A DNA stretch of 64,000 nt. Origin: Aquiluna sp. (GTDB taxonomy: Bacteria; Actinomycetota; Actinomycetes; Actinomycetales; Microbacteriaceae). The DNA is taken from positions 62,001 through 126,000 of the forward strand of contig JAPKCK010000002.1 in NCBI GenBank assembly GCA_028822985.1, read 5' to 3'. Below, piece by piece: positions 29,558 through 38,236 of this stretch. Both the position numbers and the translations under genes were made by a program. Under the pieces are notes generated by a model. That model searched no databases and had not been told where the DNA came from. It worked only from the letters and a program-made list of their open reading frames with translations. Every line of letters starts with the position of its first letter. Position 1 is the stretch's first letter.

Positions 29558-30371
29558 TAATACTCTTTCTTTCTAGATGCTGCACTTTGGTCACTTCAGG
29601 TCCCAAGAATCGCCGCGCCAGCAAACCGAACTCTTGTTCATCACCGGTGGCGAAAAAATCATACTTCGCCTGGTTTCCAGGCGGCGCGAGTAAATCGTGC
29701 TCTGTTAAGACCCGAAAAACGTCCTTCGCCGTTTCGTCAGCCGAAGAAACAAGGTTTACACCTTTTCCCATTACGTAGCCCAAGACTCCTTGCAACAGCG
29801 GATAGTGCGTGCAGCCCAAAACCAAAGTGTCGACTCCTGCCCTAACCAGCGGAGCCAAATACTTAGTTGCGGCCTCAACAACCTCAGGGCCCGACGTGAC
29901 TCCTCGCTCGACTAAATCAACAAAGCTAGGGCAAGCAACGCTGTTGATTTCAAAGTCAACTGCGGCTGCAAACGCGTCGTCGTAGGCACGAGAAGAAATA
30001 GTCGCGCTGGTGCCGATTACGCCGATTTTTTTATTTCCACTGGTCGCAACTGCTGTCCGCACGGCCGGCTGAATCACCTCTACCACCTGAACCCCAAGCC
30101 CTGCTGTATAGCGTTCTCTGGCGTCTCTGAGCACTGCTGCCGAAGCCGAATTGCAGGCTATGACCAGTATTTTCACTCCGGAGGCGACGAGGTCGTCCAT
30201 AACCTCGAGTGCCAATGAGCGCACCACGGAAAGCGGCTTTGGCCCATAGGGCGAATTCAGGGTGTCCCCCACGTAATGAATAGATTCATTTGGAAGCTGA
30301 TCGATAATCGCCCGGGCAACAGTGAGTCCACCGACTCCCGAGTCGAAAACCCCAATAGCTCTAGCATCCAC
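29550..30371 (-). CDS. murI: Glutamate racemase
   Basis: Makes D-glutamate for peptidoglycan, 273 residues. The two catalytic cysteines are Cys73 in [10 protein letters not shown] and Cys187 in [11 protein letters not shown], and the N-terminal [17 protein letters not shown] is diagnostic. The start is a GTG at 30371. TACACT on the minus strand (30378-30383) ends six bases before it with no ribosome site, so the message is probably leaderless. It heads the murI-rph-rdgB unit and is divergent from pncB. Confidence 0.96.
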   Translation of the reverse strand: MDARAIGVFDSGVGGLTVARAIIDQLPNESIHYVGDTLNSPYGPKPLSVVRSLALEVMDDLVASGVKILVIACNSASAAVLRDARERYTAGLGVQVVEVIQPAVRTAVATSGNKKIGVIGTSATISSRAYDDAFAAAVDFEINSVACPSFVDLVERGVTSGPEVVEAATKYLAPLVRAGVDTLVLGCTHYPLLQGVLGYVMGKGVNLVSSADETAKDVFRVLTEHDLLAPPGNQAKYDFFATGDEQEFGLLARRFLGPEVTKVQHLERKSIND

Positions 30372-30427
30372 CCCACAAGTGTAGGCCCGAGGTGCAATAG
30401 ACGTTGTGGCTTAGGTAGGCTGGTGTC
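30372..30427. promoter_or_regulatory. Divergent leaderless promoter pair, murI and pncB
   Basis: In a 56-base gap, TACACT (minus, 30378-30383) lies six bases from the murI GTG and TAGGCT (plus, 30416-30421) lies six bases from the pncB GTG. Neither start has a Shine-Dalgarno motif. The spacing suits transcription beginning at the start codon itself in both directions. Confidence 0.5.
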
Positions 30428-31699
30428 GTGACAACAGCCTTACTAACGGATCGCTACGAACTGACTATGGTTCAAGCTGCGCTGCGCTCAGGAAAAGCGA
30501 ACCGCCAAACAGTTTTCGAAGTTTTTACTAGGTCGTTACCTGCTGGACGCAGGTTTGGCGTCCTTGCTGGCAACGGCCGCCTGTTGGATGCCGTCAGAAA
30601 CTTTAGATTTAAGCAGGAGGAGATTGCGTTCCTTCTGAAAAACGAAATAGTCGATGACTCGACTGCTGCCTGGCTTGAGAACTTTAGGTTCAACGGGAAC
30701 ATCTTTGGCTACCAAGAGGGCGAGCTTTTCTTCGCCAACTCTCCAGTTCTTAGGGTAGAAGGAAGCTTTGCAGAAGCGGTAATTCTGGAAACAGTAATAC
30801 TCTCAATTTTGAACTATGACAGCGCTGTGGCAAGTGCGGCCGCCCGTATGCGCTACGCGGCTGGAGACCGGTATTTGGCTGAAATGGGTGCAAGACGTGC
30901 CAATGAACACGCGGCAGTAGCGGCAGCTCGAGCTGCATACATTGTCGGCTTTGATGCCACGAGCAACCTGGAGGCAGGAAGGAGCTGGGGGGTCCCAACG
31001 ATGGGAACCAGCGCCCACTCATTCACTTTGCTACACGACAGTGAAACCGAAGCCTTTCGGTCTCAAATTGAGTCCATGGGTGCTGAAACCACATTGCTTG
31101 TCGACACCTACGAGATAGAACCAGCCGTGAGGGAAGCCGTCAGGCTAACCGAAGGAAAAATAGCAGCCGTGAGGATCGACTCCGGCGATCTTTCCATGGC
31201 CGCCAGCAAGGTCCGCCACCTGCTGGACTCACTGGGTGCAACTGAAACAAAAATAGTCGTCACCAGTGACTTGGACGAATACACAATCGCAGCTCTGGCG
31301 GCAGCACCAGTGGACAGATACGGCGTAGGCACATCTTTGGTTACCGGCTCCGGGCATCCCACTGTCGGATTCGTTTATAAGCTCGTGGCTCACTCCGACG
31401 GAGACGGCTGGGTCGATGTTGCGAAAACTTCGACGTCGAAAGCCAACAGGGGCGGCAAAAAGTTTGCCAGCAGAAAAATCGAAGGCAGTATTGCAACCGC
31501 GGAGCTAGTCGGTGGAGATTCTCAAGGAAGGCCTCTTCAGGTCCAGTTGGTTGAAGACGGGGAGTGCTCCTCAGTTGCCATGGGGACTGAGGGAGTCTTT
31601 GCGGCAAGAAATCATCACAAAATGGCAATATCTGAGCTGAATGCTTCTGGATTCAGATTGTCAAATGGTGACCCCGCGATCCCCACCTACTTTGTTTAG
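30428..31699 (+). CDS. pncB: Nicotinate phosphoribosyltransferase
   Basis: NAD salvage enzyme of 423 residues joining nicotinate to PRPP. It begins LLTDRYELTMVQAALRSG as typical for the family. It also has the catalytic-His region GVPTMGTSAHSF and the substrate-contacting AVRIDSGDL, with the phosphate-site stretch YGVGTSLVT. The start is GTG with a probable leaderless promoter. Its stop overlaps the DUF3039 stop on the other strand by four bases (TTAG). Neighbours murI and DUF3039 are common companions in actinobacteria. Confidence 0.94.
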   Translation: MTTALLTDRYELTMVQAALRSGKANRQTVFEVFTRSLPAGRRFGVLAGNGRLLDAVRNFRFKQEEIAFLLKNEIVDDSTAAWLENFRFNGNIFGYQEGELFFANSPVLRVEGSFAEAVILETVILSILNYDSAVASAAARMRYAAGDRYLAEMGARRANEHAAVAAARAAYIVGFDATSNLEAGRSWGVPTMGTSAHSFTLLHDSETEAFRSQIESMGAETTLLVDTYEIEPAVREAVRLTEGKIAAVRIDSGDLSMAASKVRHLLDSLGATETKIVVTSDLDEYTIAALAAAPVDRYGVGTSLVTGSGHPTVGFVYKLVAHSDGDGWVDVAKTSTSKANRGGKKFASRKIEGSIATAELVGGDSQGRPLQVQLVEDGECSSVAMGTEGVFAARNHHKMAISELNASGFRLSNGDPAIPTYFV

Positions 31700-31932
31700 T
31701 CGCCCTTGAACGTTTCGTAAATCTTTTTACAGTCCGGGCAAACTGGAAACTTACCTGGATCTCGGCTTGGGACCCACGTTTTGCCGCATAGGGCAAGTAC
31801 TGGATCTCCCAGGACAGCCGACTCGACAATTTTGTTCTTTTTTACGTAGTGAGAGTAACGCTCGTGGTCACCCTGATCAAATTGTTCAACCCTCTCTTTA
31901 TCGAGAGTTGTTCCAGAATCTAAATCGCTCAT
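31696..31932 (-). CDS. DUF3039 family protein
   Basis: Small conserved actinobacterial protein of 78 residues with no known function. The sequence matches the DUF3039 pattern: ERYSHYVKKNKIVESAVLGDPVLALCGKTWVP followed by FPVCPDCKKIYE. The three cysteines (LCGK and CPDC) suggest a zinc site. It starts six bases after the htrA stop, so it may be co-transcribed. TACAAT at the end of htrA is also eight bases upstream of the ATG and could be an internal -10. Confidence 0.88.
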   Translation of the reverse strand: MSDLDSGTTLDKERVEQFDQGDHERYSHYVKKNKIVESAVLGDPVLALCGKTWVPSRDPGKFPVCPDCKKIYETFKGD

Positions 31933-31938
31933 AGCAAC

Positions 31939-33132
31939 TTATTGTAGGTCAGCAGCGCTGCCAAGTGTCACCTTGAAAACCAACTTCTGGCCATCTCGAA
32001 TTACTTGAATCTCAACTTCGGCCCCAGCGGGCTCTGCTCTTACCAAAGCAGTTAGGTCGCTCGCACCCTCAACGCGTTGTCCCGCGAAAACAGTAACTAT
32101 GTCACCTTGCATGATGCCGGCGGCCTTCGCTGCACCATCATCGCTAACTCCTTCTACATAAGCGCCATTCGAGAATCCACCTGTCGCCTCTCGGCTGTCG
32201 CTTACAAGTGCACCGAGCAAGCCGTGGGTCGCGAAGCCAGTTTCGATAATTTCATTCGCGATTCTTTCGGACGTGTTTGACGGAATAGCGAATCCAACTC
32301 CTATGCTTCCTGAGGTTCCAGATCCGGCAGTGGCGATTGCCACGTTGATTCCGATCAACTCACCGCTGTTGTTCACAAGTGCACCACCCGAATTACCAGG
32401 ATTAATCGCGGCATCGGTTTGAATCACCTGAAGTGAAATCGGGTTTCCACCGCTTCCGGTATAAAACTGAAGCCCCGGATCATCGGTTACTTCGGAGCTC
32501 GCAACCTGGATTGTCCTGTTTAGGGCTGAAATAATACCCTGAGTTACCGTCGAGGAAAGCCCAAGCGGTGCACCGATTGCCACCACATTCTGCCCGACAT
32601 TTAGAGCAGTCGAATCAGCAAAGACAATTGGCTTGAGCCCGGCAGCTTCAATTTTCAAGACCGCCAAGTCGTAGACGGAATCAAAACCAACTAACTCAGC
32701 TGGAAGTACCTGTCCATCCCAGAGCATTACCGAGATGGCGGCAGTTTCGGTGAGTCCACCAAGAGTTGCCACGTGCGCATTGGTCAGAATGTAACCGTCC
32801 TCAGTGAGCACCACTCCGGAACCCGATCCACCACTAGAAGCTGAGTTTACGGCCAGAGTAACCACGGAAGGGGAAGCTGCCGCTGCTGCACCCGTGACCC
32901 AATTCACCTCAGTTGCGTTATTTACAACTATTGGAGCGGGCTGACTCAGGTTTGCAACCGAAAGCGTTAGCCCGCTCGAGCCAATAATGCCGCCGACAAG
33001 GGCGGCTCCAAGAGCGAGGGCTGCCATGGGAAGTAGGCTACGCCTCCTCTTTTTGACCGGAGGCTGCTGAGGCGCAAGGTATGGCTGGCTGAAGCTAAAT
33101 TGATTCTCTCCAGAGCGATTCCACTGAGACAT
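31939..33132 (-). CDS. htrA: Membrane-anchored HtrA/DegP-type serine protease with PDZ domain
   Basis: Envelope quality-control protease of 397 residues. A proline/basic-rich cytoplasmic N-terminus (KKRRRS near 28-32) precedes one membrane segment (about 33-58). The trypsin-like domain carries the full triad: His120 (LTNAHV), Asp155 (VYDLAVL) and Ser248 (GNSGGAL). A C-terminal PDZ domain (about 300-390, DGAAKAAGIMQGDIVTVFAGQRV) follows. A GAAAGG site precedes the ATG. Upstream on the same strand is a secreted protein; downstream is DUF3039. Substrates are unknown. Confidence 0.94.
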   Translation of the reverse strand: MSQWNRSGENQFSFSQPYLAPQQPPVKKRRRSLLPMAALALGAALVGGIIGSSGLTLSVANLSQPAPIVVNNATEVNWVTGAAAAASPSVVTLAVNSASSGGSGSGVVLTEDGYILTNAHVATLGGLTETAAISVMLWDGQVLPAELVGFDSVYDLAVLKIEAAGLKPIVFADSTALNVGQNVVAIGAPLGLSSTVTQGIISALNRTIQVASSEVTDDPGLQFYTGSGGNPISLQVIQTDAAINPGNSGGALVNNSGELIGINVAIATAGSGTSGSIGVGFAIPSNTSERIANEIIETGFATHGLLGALVSDSREATGGFSNGAYVEGVSDDGAAKAAGIMQGDIVTVFAGQRVEGASDLTALVRAEPAGAEVEIQVIRDGQKLVFKVTLGSAADLQ

Positions 33133-33209
33133 TTATAAAACCTTTCGTTGTCTACCTGATTATGGTCAACAACGCTGAGGATTGTATGAGTCCCGGCTGA
33201 TAAATTTCC

Positions 33210-33914
33210 TTACAAAATCAAAAGAGTCCTCCTTGGTGGCTCGGTGACTTCAATCGCCAACTTATTTGACGAAAGCGATACGGTCGCGGCATTAGTAACC
33301 CAGTTGCGACCAAGCATTCGATAATCAACTCGATAGGTAACTTTTGCCACTGCAGAAAATGAACCGATGGCCTGAAAGGACTTTGAGACGGATCTGCCCG
33401 AAAGAGTGACTGAGTCAGAAAAATACCAAGAAGTCGAGCTGGCAGTGAATCGAATCTGGGCCGTTTGCCCAAGAAGATGGCCGGTGGTCGTCCGGTTATT
33501 TACCTCCAGATCGAATTGCCCAAATTCAAAAATCTCCAGCTCATCTCCTGGGACCCAAGAGGCAAATGGACGATTAGAAAAACTTGTTAAAGAATCCCGA
33601 AGCCCACTTGAACTTTCAACAACGCTAGTTTTCGACGCCACTTTGGGCTCCGGCAGGGCATCACCGATGCAACTTCTTGCGCCCACCGGAACCCATGCGG
33701 TAATTACGCCCTCGGTTGGAGAGTCGATCGAGTTGTTTAGGTAATAGGAACAGAGCCGCATGGGCTCAGCCTCTGGCACATTTCCAGTCGTGCTCGAGCG
33801 GGTTTTAGAGGAGCTCTGTTCAGCTTTCTCGGCGCAAATTGTAAAGCTATCCGCGGTACTGCTGTGCGGTTGGCAAGTACTAGCCGCCAGCAAAATTGAA
33901 AACTCGATCAGCAT
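33210..33914 (-). CDS. Predicted secreted protein, PKD-like pattern, function unknown
   Basis: Protein of 234 residues. The N-terminus (LIEFSILLAASTCQ) is hydrophobic but short, and the cysteine is not in a canonical lipobox, so export is likely but unproven. The second half (about 115-230) follows the pattern of PKD-like extracellular domains common in Microbacteriaceae: TAQIRFTASSTSWYFSD, an aromatic-rich middle, VTYRVDYRMLGRNW, then a C-terminal EPPRRTLL. A stop codon lies immediately before the ATG, so the start cannot be extended. No ribosome site is evident. It lies 77 bases ahead of htrA on the same strand. Confidence 0.65.
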   Translation of the reverse strand: MLIEFSILLAASTCQPHSSTADSFTICAEKAEQSSSKTRSSTTGNVPEAEPMRLCSYYLNNSIDSPTEGVITAWVPVGARSCIGDALPEPKVASKTSVVESSSGLRDSLTSFSNRPFASWVPGDELEIFEFGQFDLEVNNRTTTGHLLGQTAQIRFTASSTSWYFSDSVTLSGRSVSKSFQAIGSFSAVAKVTYRVDYRMLGRNWVTNAATVSLSSNKLAIEVTEPPRRTLLIL

Positions 33915-34005
33915 TTAGTTGGCCGATCTTGGGAGGTTCAGGAAAATATTCATGGCTAAAAAATAGAGCAAAACTTAGATATCGGATTTGCATTATCCAC
34001 AGCGT

Positions 34006-34042
34006 AAAAAAACCCCTGAACTTATTAGGTTCAGGGGTTTTT
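34006..34042. terminator. Bidirectional intrinsic terminator after the initiator tRNA
   Basis: AAAAACCCCTGAAC (34008-34021) and its exact complement (34029-34042) form a 14-base stem with a 7-base loop. The A tract on one side and T tract on the other make it a rho-independent terminator in both directions. It lies 7 bases beyond the tRNA-fMet 3' end. It is the only clear T-tract terminator I found in the window. Confidence 0.9.
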
Positions 34043-34048
34043 CACTAG

Positions 34049-34122
34049 TTGCGGGGGCAGGATTTGAACCTACGACCTCCGGGTTATGAGCCCGGCGAGC
34101 TACCGAACTGCTCCACCCCGCG
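34049..34122 (-). tRNA. Initiator tRNA-fMet, anticodon CAT
   Basis: A 74-base cloverleaf. The acceptor is CGCGGGG against CCCCGCA, giving the C1-A72 mismatch that marks initiator tRNA. The anticodon stem CCGGG/CCCGG has the three consecutive G-C pairs next to loop CTCATAA. The D arm is GAGC/GCTC and the T arm GTAGG/CCTGC. CCA is not encoded. Confidence 0.97.
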
Positions 34123-34154
34123 GCGAAGTCCCTACACTAGCAGGTTTTCGGTGG

Positions 34155-37022
34155 TTAATCTAACGCTGACAAAGCGTCCTCAATAGCCCTGGTCAATCGA
34201 ATATCTGCCCTTGCGAATGCCTCTAGGTCGCCCGCCACCAAAGCGGCTTGCTTGTCAGACAAAGCCTTGTTAGCAGCAGTCAAGGCAGCGTTCAAAGCGG
34301 CGTTGCCGGAATCGGTAGGAGCAGGTTCTGCAACAGTATCGTCGGCAGTACCGTCGGTTACTGGGGCATCAAATCCGGAGTCGCCGCCGAACAGGGCGTC
34401 AAGAGCCTGATCTAGGCTGTCCTCGAAAGCTATCTGATCACCAAATGCAACCAGTACCTTTTCAAGCAACGGGTAGCTAGTCTCACCAGTTGACTCGATG
34501 TAGACAGGCTGGACATACAGCAGTCCACCAGCAACGGGAAGCGTAAGCAGGTTTCCGCTTATAACGTTGGTCGAACCTTGTCGAAGGATGTTCAGAAGCG
34601 ATGACACATCGCTGTCAGCATTGAAGTTGTTCTGCACCTGACCCGGTCCTGGAACCACGGTCTCCCTTGGCAGGCTGAGCAATGTCAGCTTGCCGTAATT
34701 GTCACTCACCTTGCCAGCTTCACTACCCGCGTCAGCGTTCGCAATCAAGTATCCAGTCAGCACATTTCTTGTGCTCTCACCGGTGGACTGAGGAATGAAG
34801 GTCGAGTAGAGCGAGAACGCGCTGTCTGTTTCACCGGGAGTCTGCATCGTCAAGTAGTAAGGCGGCTGAAGCGATCCAAGCCCCGTGCCCTCCACAGGGT
34901 CATTTGGCGTCATCCAGGCGTCCTGCTGAGAGTAGAAGGCTCCAGCTTCTTTCACGTGGTAGCTACCAAGAACCGAACGCTGAGTCTTGAATAGATCGGA
35001 TGGGTATCTAACATGAGCCATTAGATCGCCCGACATTGCGGACTTTGGCTGCACGGTGTCCGGGTATAACTTCATCCACGCCGATAGCAGAGGATCTTCG
35101 TCATCCCACTGGTAGAGATCTACCGAGCCGTCATAAGCGTCCACGGTAGCCTTCACAGAGTTTCGGATGTAGTTCACCTGAGAGGTGTCCCTGTTGAAAG
35201 TCTCAGAAGAAGAATCCAGAATCGCAAGATTGAATGACTCTAGGTTCGAATACGGGTACTGAGTTGTGGTTGTGTAACCATCAACAATCCACTTAACTCG
35301 CCCGTCAACAACTGCCGGATAAATTTCGGTGTCTACGGTCAAATATGGCGCAACTTCTGCGATTCGCTCGGCAGGAGAACGGTTGTAGAGAATTTGCGAC
35401 TCAGGGTTGATTGCATCGGAGAGCAGAATCTGCTCGCTTTGGAATTTCAATGAGTACGCGATTCTAGTGAAGATGTTCCCCACTAAAGGTCCACCATTAC
35501 CGTTGAAGGTTGTGTAGGTTTCGTTGCTGTCACCCTCGCCAGCCGGGAAATCAAACTCCAAAGGCTCGGCTCCATCGGGAGCGCCGACAATCGAATAGGT
35601 CGGTGAATTCGCACCGAAGTAAATCCTGGGCTCAAAATCGCCAAGGTCTCCAACGTTTGGAATTCCCGACTGGAAAAACAGTGGCTTACCGTCACTGTCG
35701 ACCTTATTTCCATAGGCCGCAACCAGACCAAATCCATGGGTATAAACAACCGATGAGTTGTACCAAGACTGTGAGTCACCAAGTCCGGCTTGGTTCAACT
35801 CGCGAACCGCAATCACGGTGTCCTGAGACTCGCCGTCAATGGCATAACGATCAACGTGCAGGCGGTTCGGGAAGCTGTAGTACTGACGGTACTGCTCGAG
35901 CTGACGGAAAGCGTCACCGACTAAAGCCGGGTCCATAATTCTGATAGACGAGGTCGTCCTCGCATCGTTTCGGAGAGCTCCGGGTTCCGGGATAACGTTA
36001 GCCGCATAGTCGACCACTTCGACCTTGTCCAAGTCATAAGCGACCCTGGTCGCATCTATGTTCTTTTGCAAGTAAGGCCCCTCTAGGGTCCTCTCGTTAG
36101 GCACCACCTGGAAGGTTTGAACAATCCAAGGGTAGAGCCCACCAAGGACTAGTGAGCTTGCAACCATCAATGCAGTCGCAATGATCGAAACTCTCCACTG
36201 CCCAAGGACGGCCGTGACGATGAACGCCACCGCTACCGCTAGGGAAATAAGGGCCAAGATTTGCAATCCGGGGATGACAGCATTGTCATCCGTATAGGTA
36301 ACTCCAGTAAAGAGTTCGCCGGCACTGGTTGCGGTCCCGTACTGGTCCAGCCAGAGGCTCAAGCCCTGGAGGATAAAGTAGGTCGCAATCAAGATTGAAA
36401 GCTGAATACGAGCCGGCTTCGACACGGTAACTTCTCGACCCGAGAAGCGGATACCACCAAAAATCAAATGAACACCGGCATTAATCAGAGCGGCTAGGAA
36501 AATACCGCCTGACACGTAGCTGACTGCGAAGCCGTAAAACGGAAGATCAAAAACAAAGAAACCGACATCCAACCCAAACTGAGGGTCGGTTACACCGAAC
36601 GGACCACCGTTTAGCCACAGGGCCGCGGTCTGCCATTCGCGCGCGGCGATTAGGCCGCCGAAAACACCAAGAAGGGCTGGCAGCCCAAGCATGATTACTT
36701 TTTTTAGCCCCTCAAGCAGCTGTTGATAAGCCTGGAATGGGGACTCATCCGGCATCTTTAGGTAGACCGGGCGAGAGCGCCACGCAGTCATCAGGCCAAT
36801 TGAGGCCAGCAGGGTCATAATGACAAAACCGGCTAGGAATGCCACTATCTGACCGACTATTTGAGTGAAGAAGACCACTTCGAAGTCAAGTTGCCTGAAC
36901 CAGAGCCAATCGGTGTAAATCCCTGCAGCACTCACTAGCGCAAAAACTATTACAGCCAAGATTCCAAAGGCGATGGACAGCGGGGATACTCTTCGCTGCG
37001 GTTTTGCTTGTGCTTCAGACAA
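34155..37022 (-). CDS. UPF0182 family large membrane protein
   Basis: Protein of 955 residues, the usual size for UPF0182, a widespread actinobacterial and cyanobacterial family without a settled function. Seven membrane segments occupy roughly the first 310 residues. A large extracytoplasmic domain follows with family motifs PNERTLEGPYLQKNIDATRVAY, YVHGFGLV-like VVYTHGFGLVAAYG and an LSLPRETVVPGPGQVQNNF stretch. An acidic Pro/Ala/Asp-rich linker precedes the C-terminal helix. The start is TTG with AGGAG upstream. It begins 10 bases after the PDZ/Lon-type protease gene, an association seen across the phylum. Confidence 0.92.
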   Translation of the reverse strand: MSEAQAKPQRRVSPLSIAFGILAVIVFALVSAAGIYTDWLWFRQLDFEVVFFTQIVGQIVAFLAGFVIMTLLASIGLMTAWRSRPVYLKMPDESPFQAYQQLLEGLKKVIMLGLPALLGVFGGLIAAREWQTAALWLNGGPFGVTDPQFGLDVGFFVFDLPFYGFAVSYVSGGIFLAALINAGVHLIFGGIRFSGREVTVSKPARIQLSILIATYFILQGLSLWLDQYGTATSAGELFTGVTYTDDNAVIPGLQILALISLAVAVAFIVTAVLGQWRVSIIATALMVASSLVLGGLYPWIVQTFQVVPNERTLEGPYLQKNIDATRVAYDLDKVEVVDYAANVIPEPGALRNDARTTSSIRIMDPALVGDAFRQLEQYRQYYSFPNRLHVDRYAIDGESQDTVIAVRELNQAGLGDSQSWYNSSVVYTHGFGLVAAYGNKVDSDGKPLFFQSGIPNVGDLGDFEPRIYFGANSPTYSIVGAPDGAEPLEFDFPAGEGDSNETYTTFNGNGGPLVGNIFTRIAYSLKFQSEQILLSDAINPESQILYNRSPAERIAEVAPYLTVDTEIYPAVVDGRVKWIVDGYTTTTQYPYSNLESFNLAILDSSSETFNRDTSQVNYIRNSVKATVDAYDGSVDLYQWDDEDPLLSAWMKLYPDTVQPKSAMSGDLMAHVRYPSDLFKTQRSVLGSYHVKEAGAFYSQQDAWMTPNDPVEGTGLGSLQPPYYLTMQTPGETDSAFSLYSTFIPQSTGESTRNVLTGYLIANADAGSEAGKVSDNYGKLTLLSLPRETVVPGPGQVQNNFNADSDVSSLLNILRQGSTNVISGNLLTLPVAGGLLYVQPVYIESTGETSYPLLEKVLVAFGDQIAFEDSLDQALDALFGGDSGFDAPVTDGTADDTVAEPAPTDSGNAALNAALTAANKALSDKQAALVAGDLEAFARADIRLTRAIEDALSALD

Positions 37023-37032
37023 TCTTTATCTC

Positions 37033-38100
37033 CTAGTTATTACATTGCATTGCTGGTAGTTGTTCACCGTTGGCAAACATCTCTATTTTCTCAAGAGCTT
37101 CAGTCAAGTCTCTCACCGACACAACTGTCAAGTTACTGGGAATCTGGCCAATGGCCTCTTGGCAGTTTGCCGAGGGGGCCAAAAACAACTCCGCACCGGC
37201 CTGTTTGGCACCAAGCATTTTTAGCGCAATACCACCAATCGGCCCCACATTACCCTCTGGGTCAATGGTGCCAGTACCTGCCACGTGTACGTTTCCGGCC
37301 AGGGACCCCTCAGTTAGGGCATCGAGGACTCCCAGGCTAAAAATCAGCCCACCGCTTGGTCCACCAACGTCTCCAAGTTGGAGGTCAAGTTCAAATGGGA
37401 AATTGTACGTGTACCCGATCATTGAGCCTATGACCCAGGCTTCGCCGTTCAGTGACGGTGTCACAGAGAGGGAGGTTTCTTGCCCATCCCTGATGACTTC
37501 TATTAGTAAAGGAGTGCTTTTAGCCAGCTGGATTTGCGCTTTGAATGCGTCGAACGTATCGACCGGAACTCCGCCAGCCGCGGTAATCAGGTCGCCAGCA
37601 ATCAAAATTCTAGAGGATGGGGCGCCCTCTAAGACTGTATTTACGTACAGGGCCCTTGGGACTGGATAACCAAGTTTTTTCAGAGCAACAGCAATCGCAT
37701 CCTGCTGAGAAACTTCCATTTGCAGCGAAGATTCGGCTCTAAATTGCTCGGCCGTAAAGCTTGGAGGAAAGATTTCGTCTAGAGGCAAAACAACTTGATT
37801 GGGGTCAGCCCATGCGTAGAGAACCTGAATCCAACTCGGTGTCGATTCGCGGTTGCCTAATAAAGAAACTGTAGTTACGTCGAATCGCGATTCGGATTCA
37901 AATGTCTCCACCTCCTGGGAGCTAATAACCTGCGTCCCGTCGATTTGCCCCATGACATTGAAAACTTGCCCGGGACGTTCGATTACAAAACCGGTCGGTA
38001 CGACCAAAAGCCCAACGGCCACGATTGATGCCACCCCAAGACCGATCCAGACAGCGAAGCGTCTTCGTTTGGGCGGTTTCGGTGTATCGAAAAAAGTCAT
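37033..38100 (-). CDS. ylbL: PDZ and Lon-type protease domain membrane protein (YlbL family)
   Basis: Membrane-anchored protease of 355 residues. A basic N-terminus and one membrane segment (about 15-38) are followed by an outer region with a PDZ domain (about 150-215, VLEGAPSSRILIAGDLITAAGGVPV) and a C-terminal S16/Lon proteolytic domain. The Ser-Lys dyad is visible as Ser249 in GGPSGGL and Lys294 in GGIALKMLG. TAGCAT ends seven bases before the ATG on the minus strand, so expression is probably leaderless. It is co-directional with UPF0182. Confidence 0.92.
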   Translation of the reverse strand: MTFFDTPKPPKRRRFAVWIGLGVASIVAVGLLVVPTGFVIERPGQVFNVMGQIDGTQVISSQEVETFESESRFDVTTVSLLGNRESTPSWIQVLYAWADPNQVVLPLDEIFPPSFTAEQFRAESSLQMEVSQQDAIAVALKKLGYPVPRALYVNTVLEGAPSSRILIAGDLITAAGGVPVDTFDAFKAQIQLAKSTPLLIEVIRDGQETSLSVTPSLNGEAWVIGSMIGYTYNFPFELDLQLGDVGGPSGGLIFSLGVLDALTEGSLAGNVHVAGTGTIDPEGNVGPIGGIALKMLGAKQAGAELFLAPSANCQEAIGQIPSNLTVVSVRDLTEALEKIEMFANGEQLPAMQCNN

Positions 38101-38113
38101 TGCTCCAATGCTA
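38101..38113 (-). promoter_or_regulatory. Leaderless promoter element of ylbL
   Basis: TAGCAT (38108-38113, minus strand) ends exactly seven bases before the ylbL ATG. A GGAG exists but only two bases from the start, too near for a ribosome site. Confidence 0.5.
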
Positions 38114-38236
38114 GGCAGTCCAGCCCGTAATAGCGCCGAAGACGCTAACGCCCTAGGCGAACAGAAGGAACTTGGCAGCGGATTTGCAGTCTTCCACGTC
38201 TTTGGCAGGGTAGTTTTTCATTAGAAGAGGTGCCCC

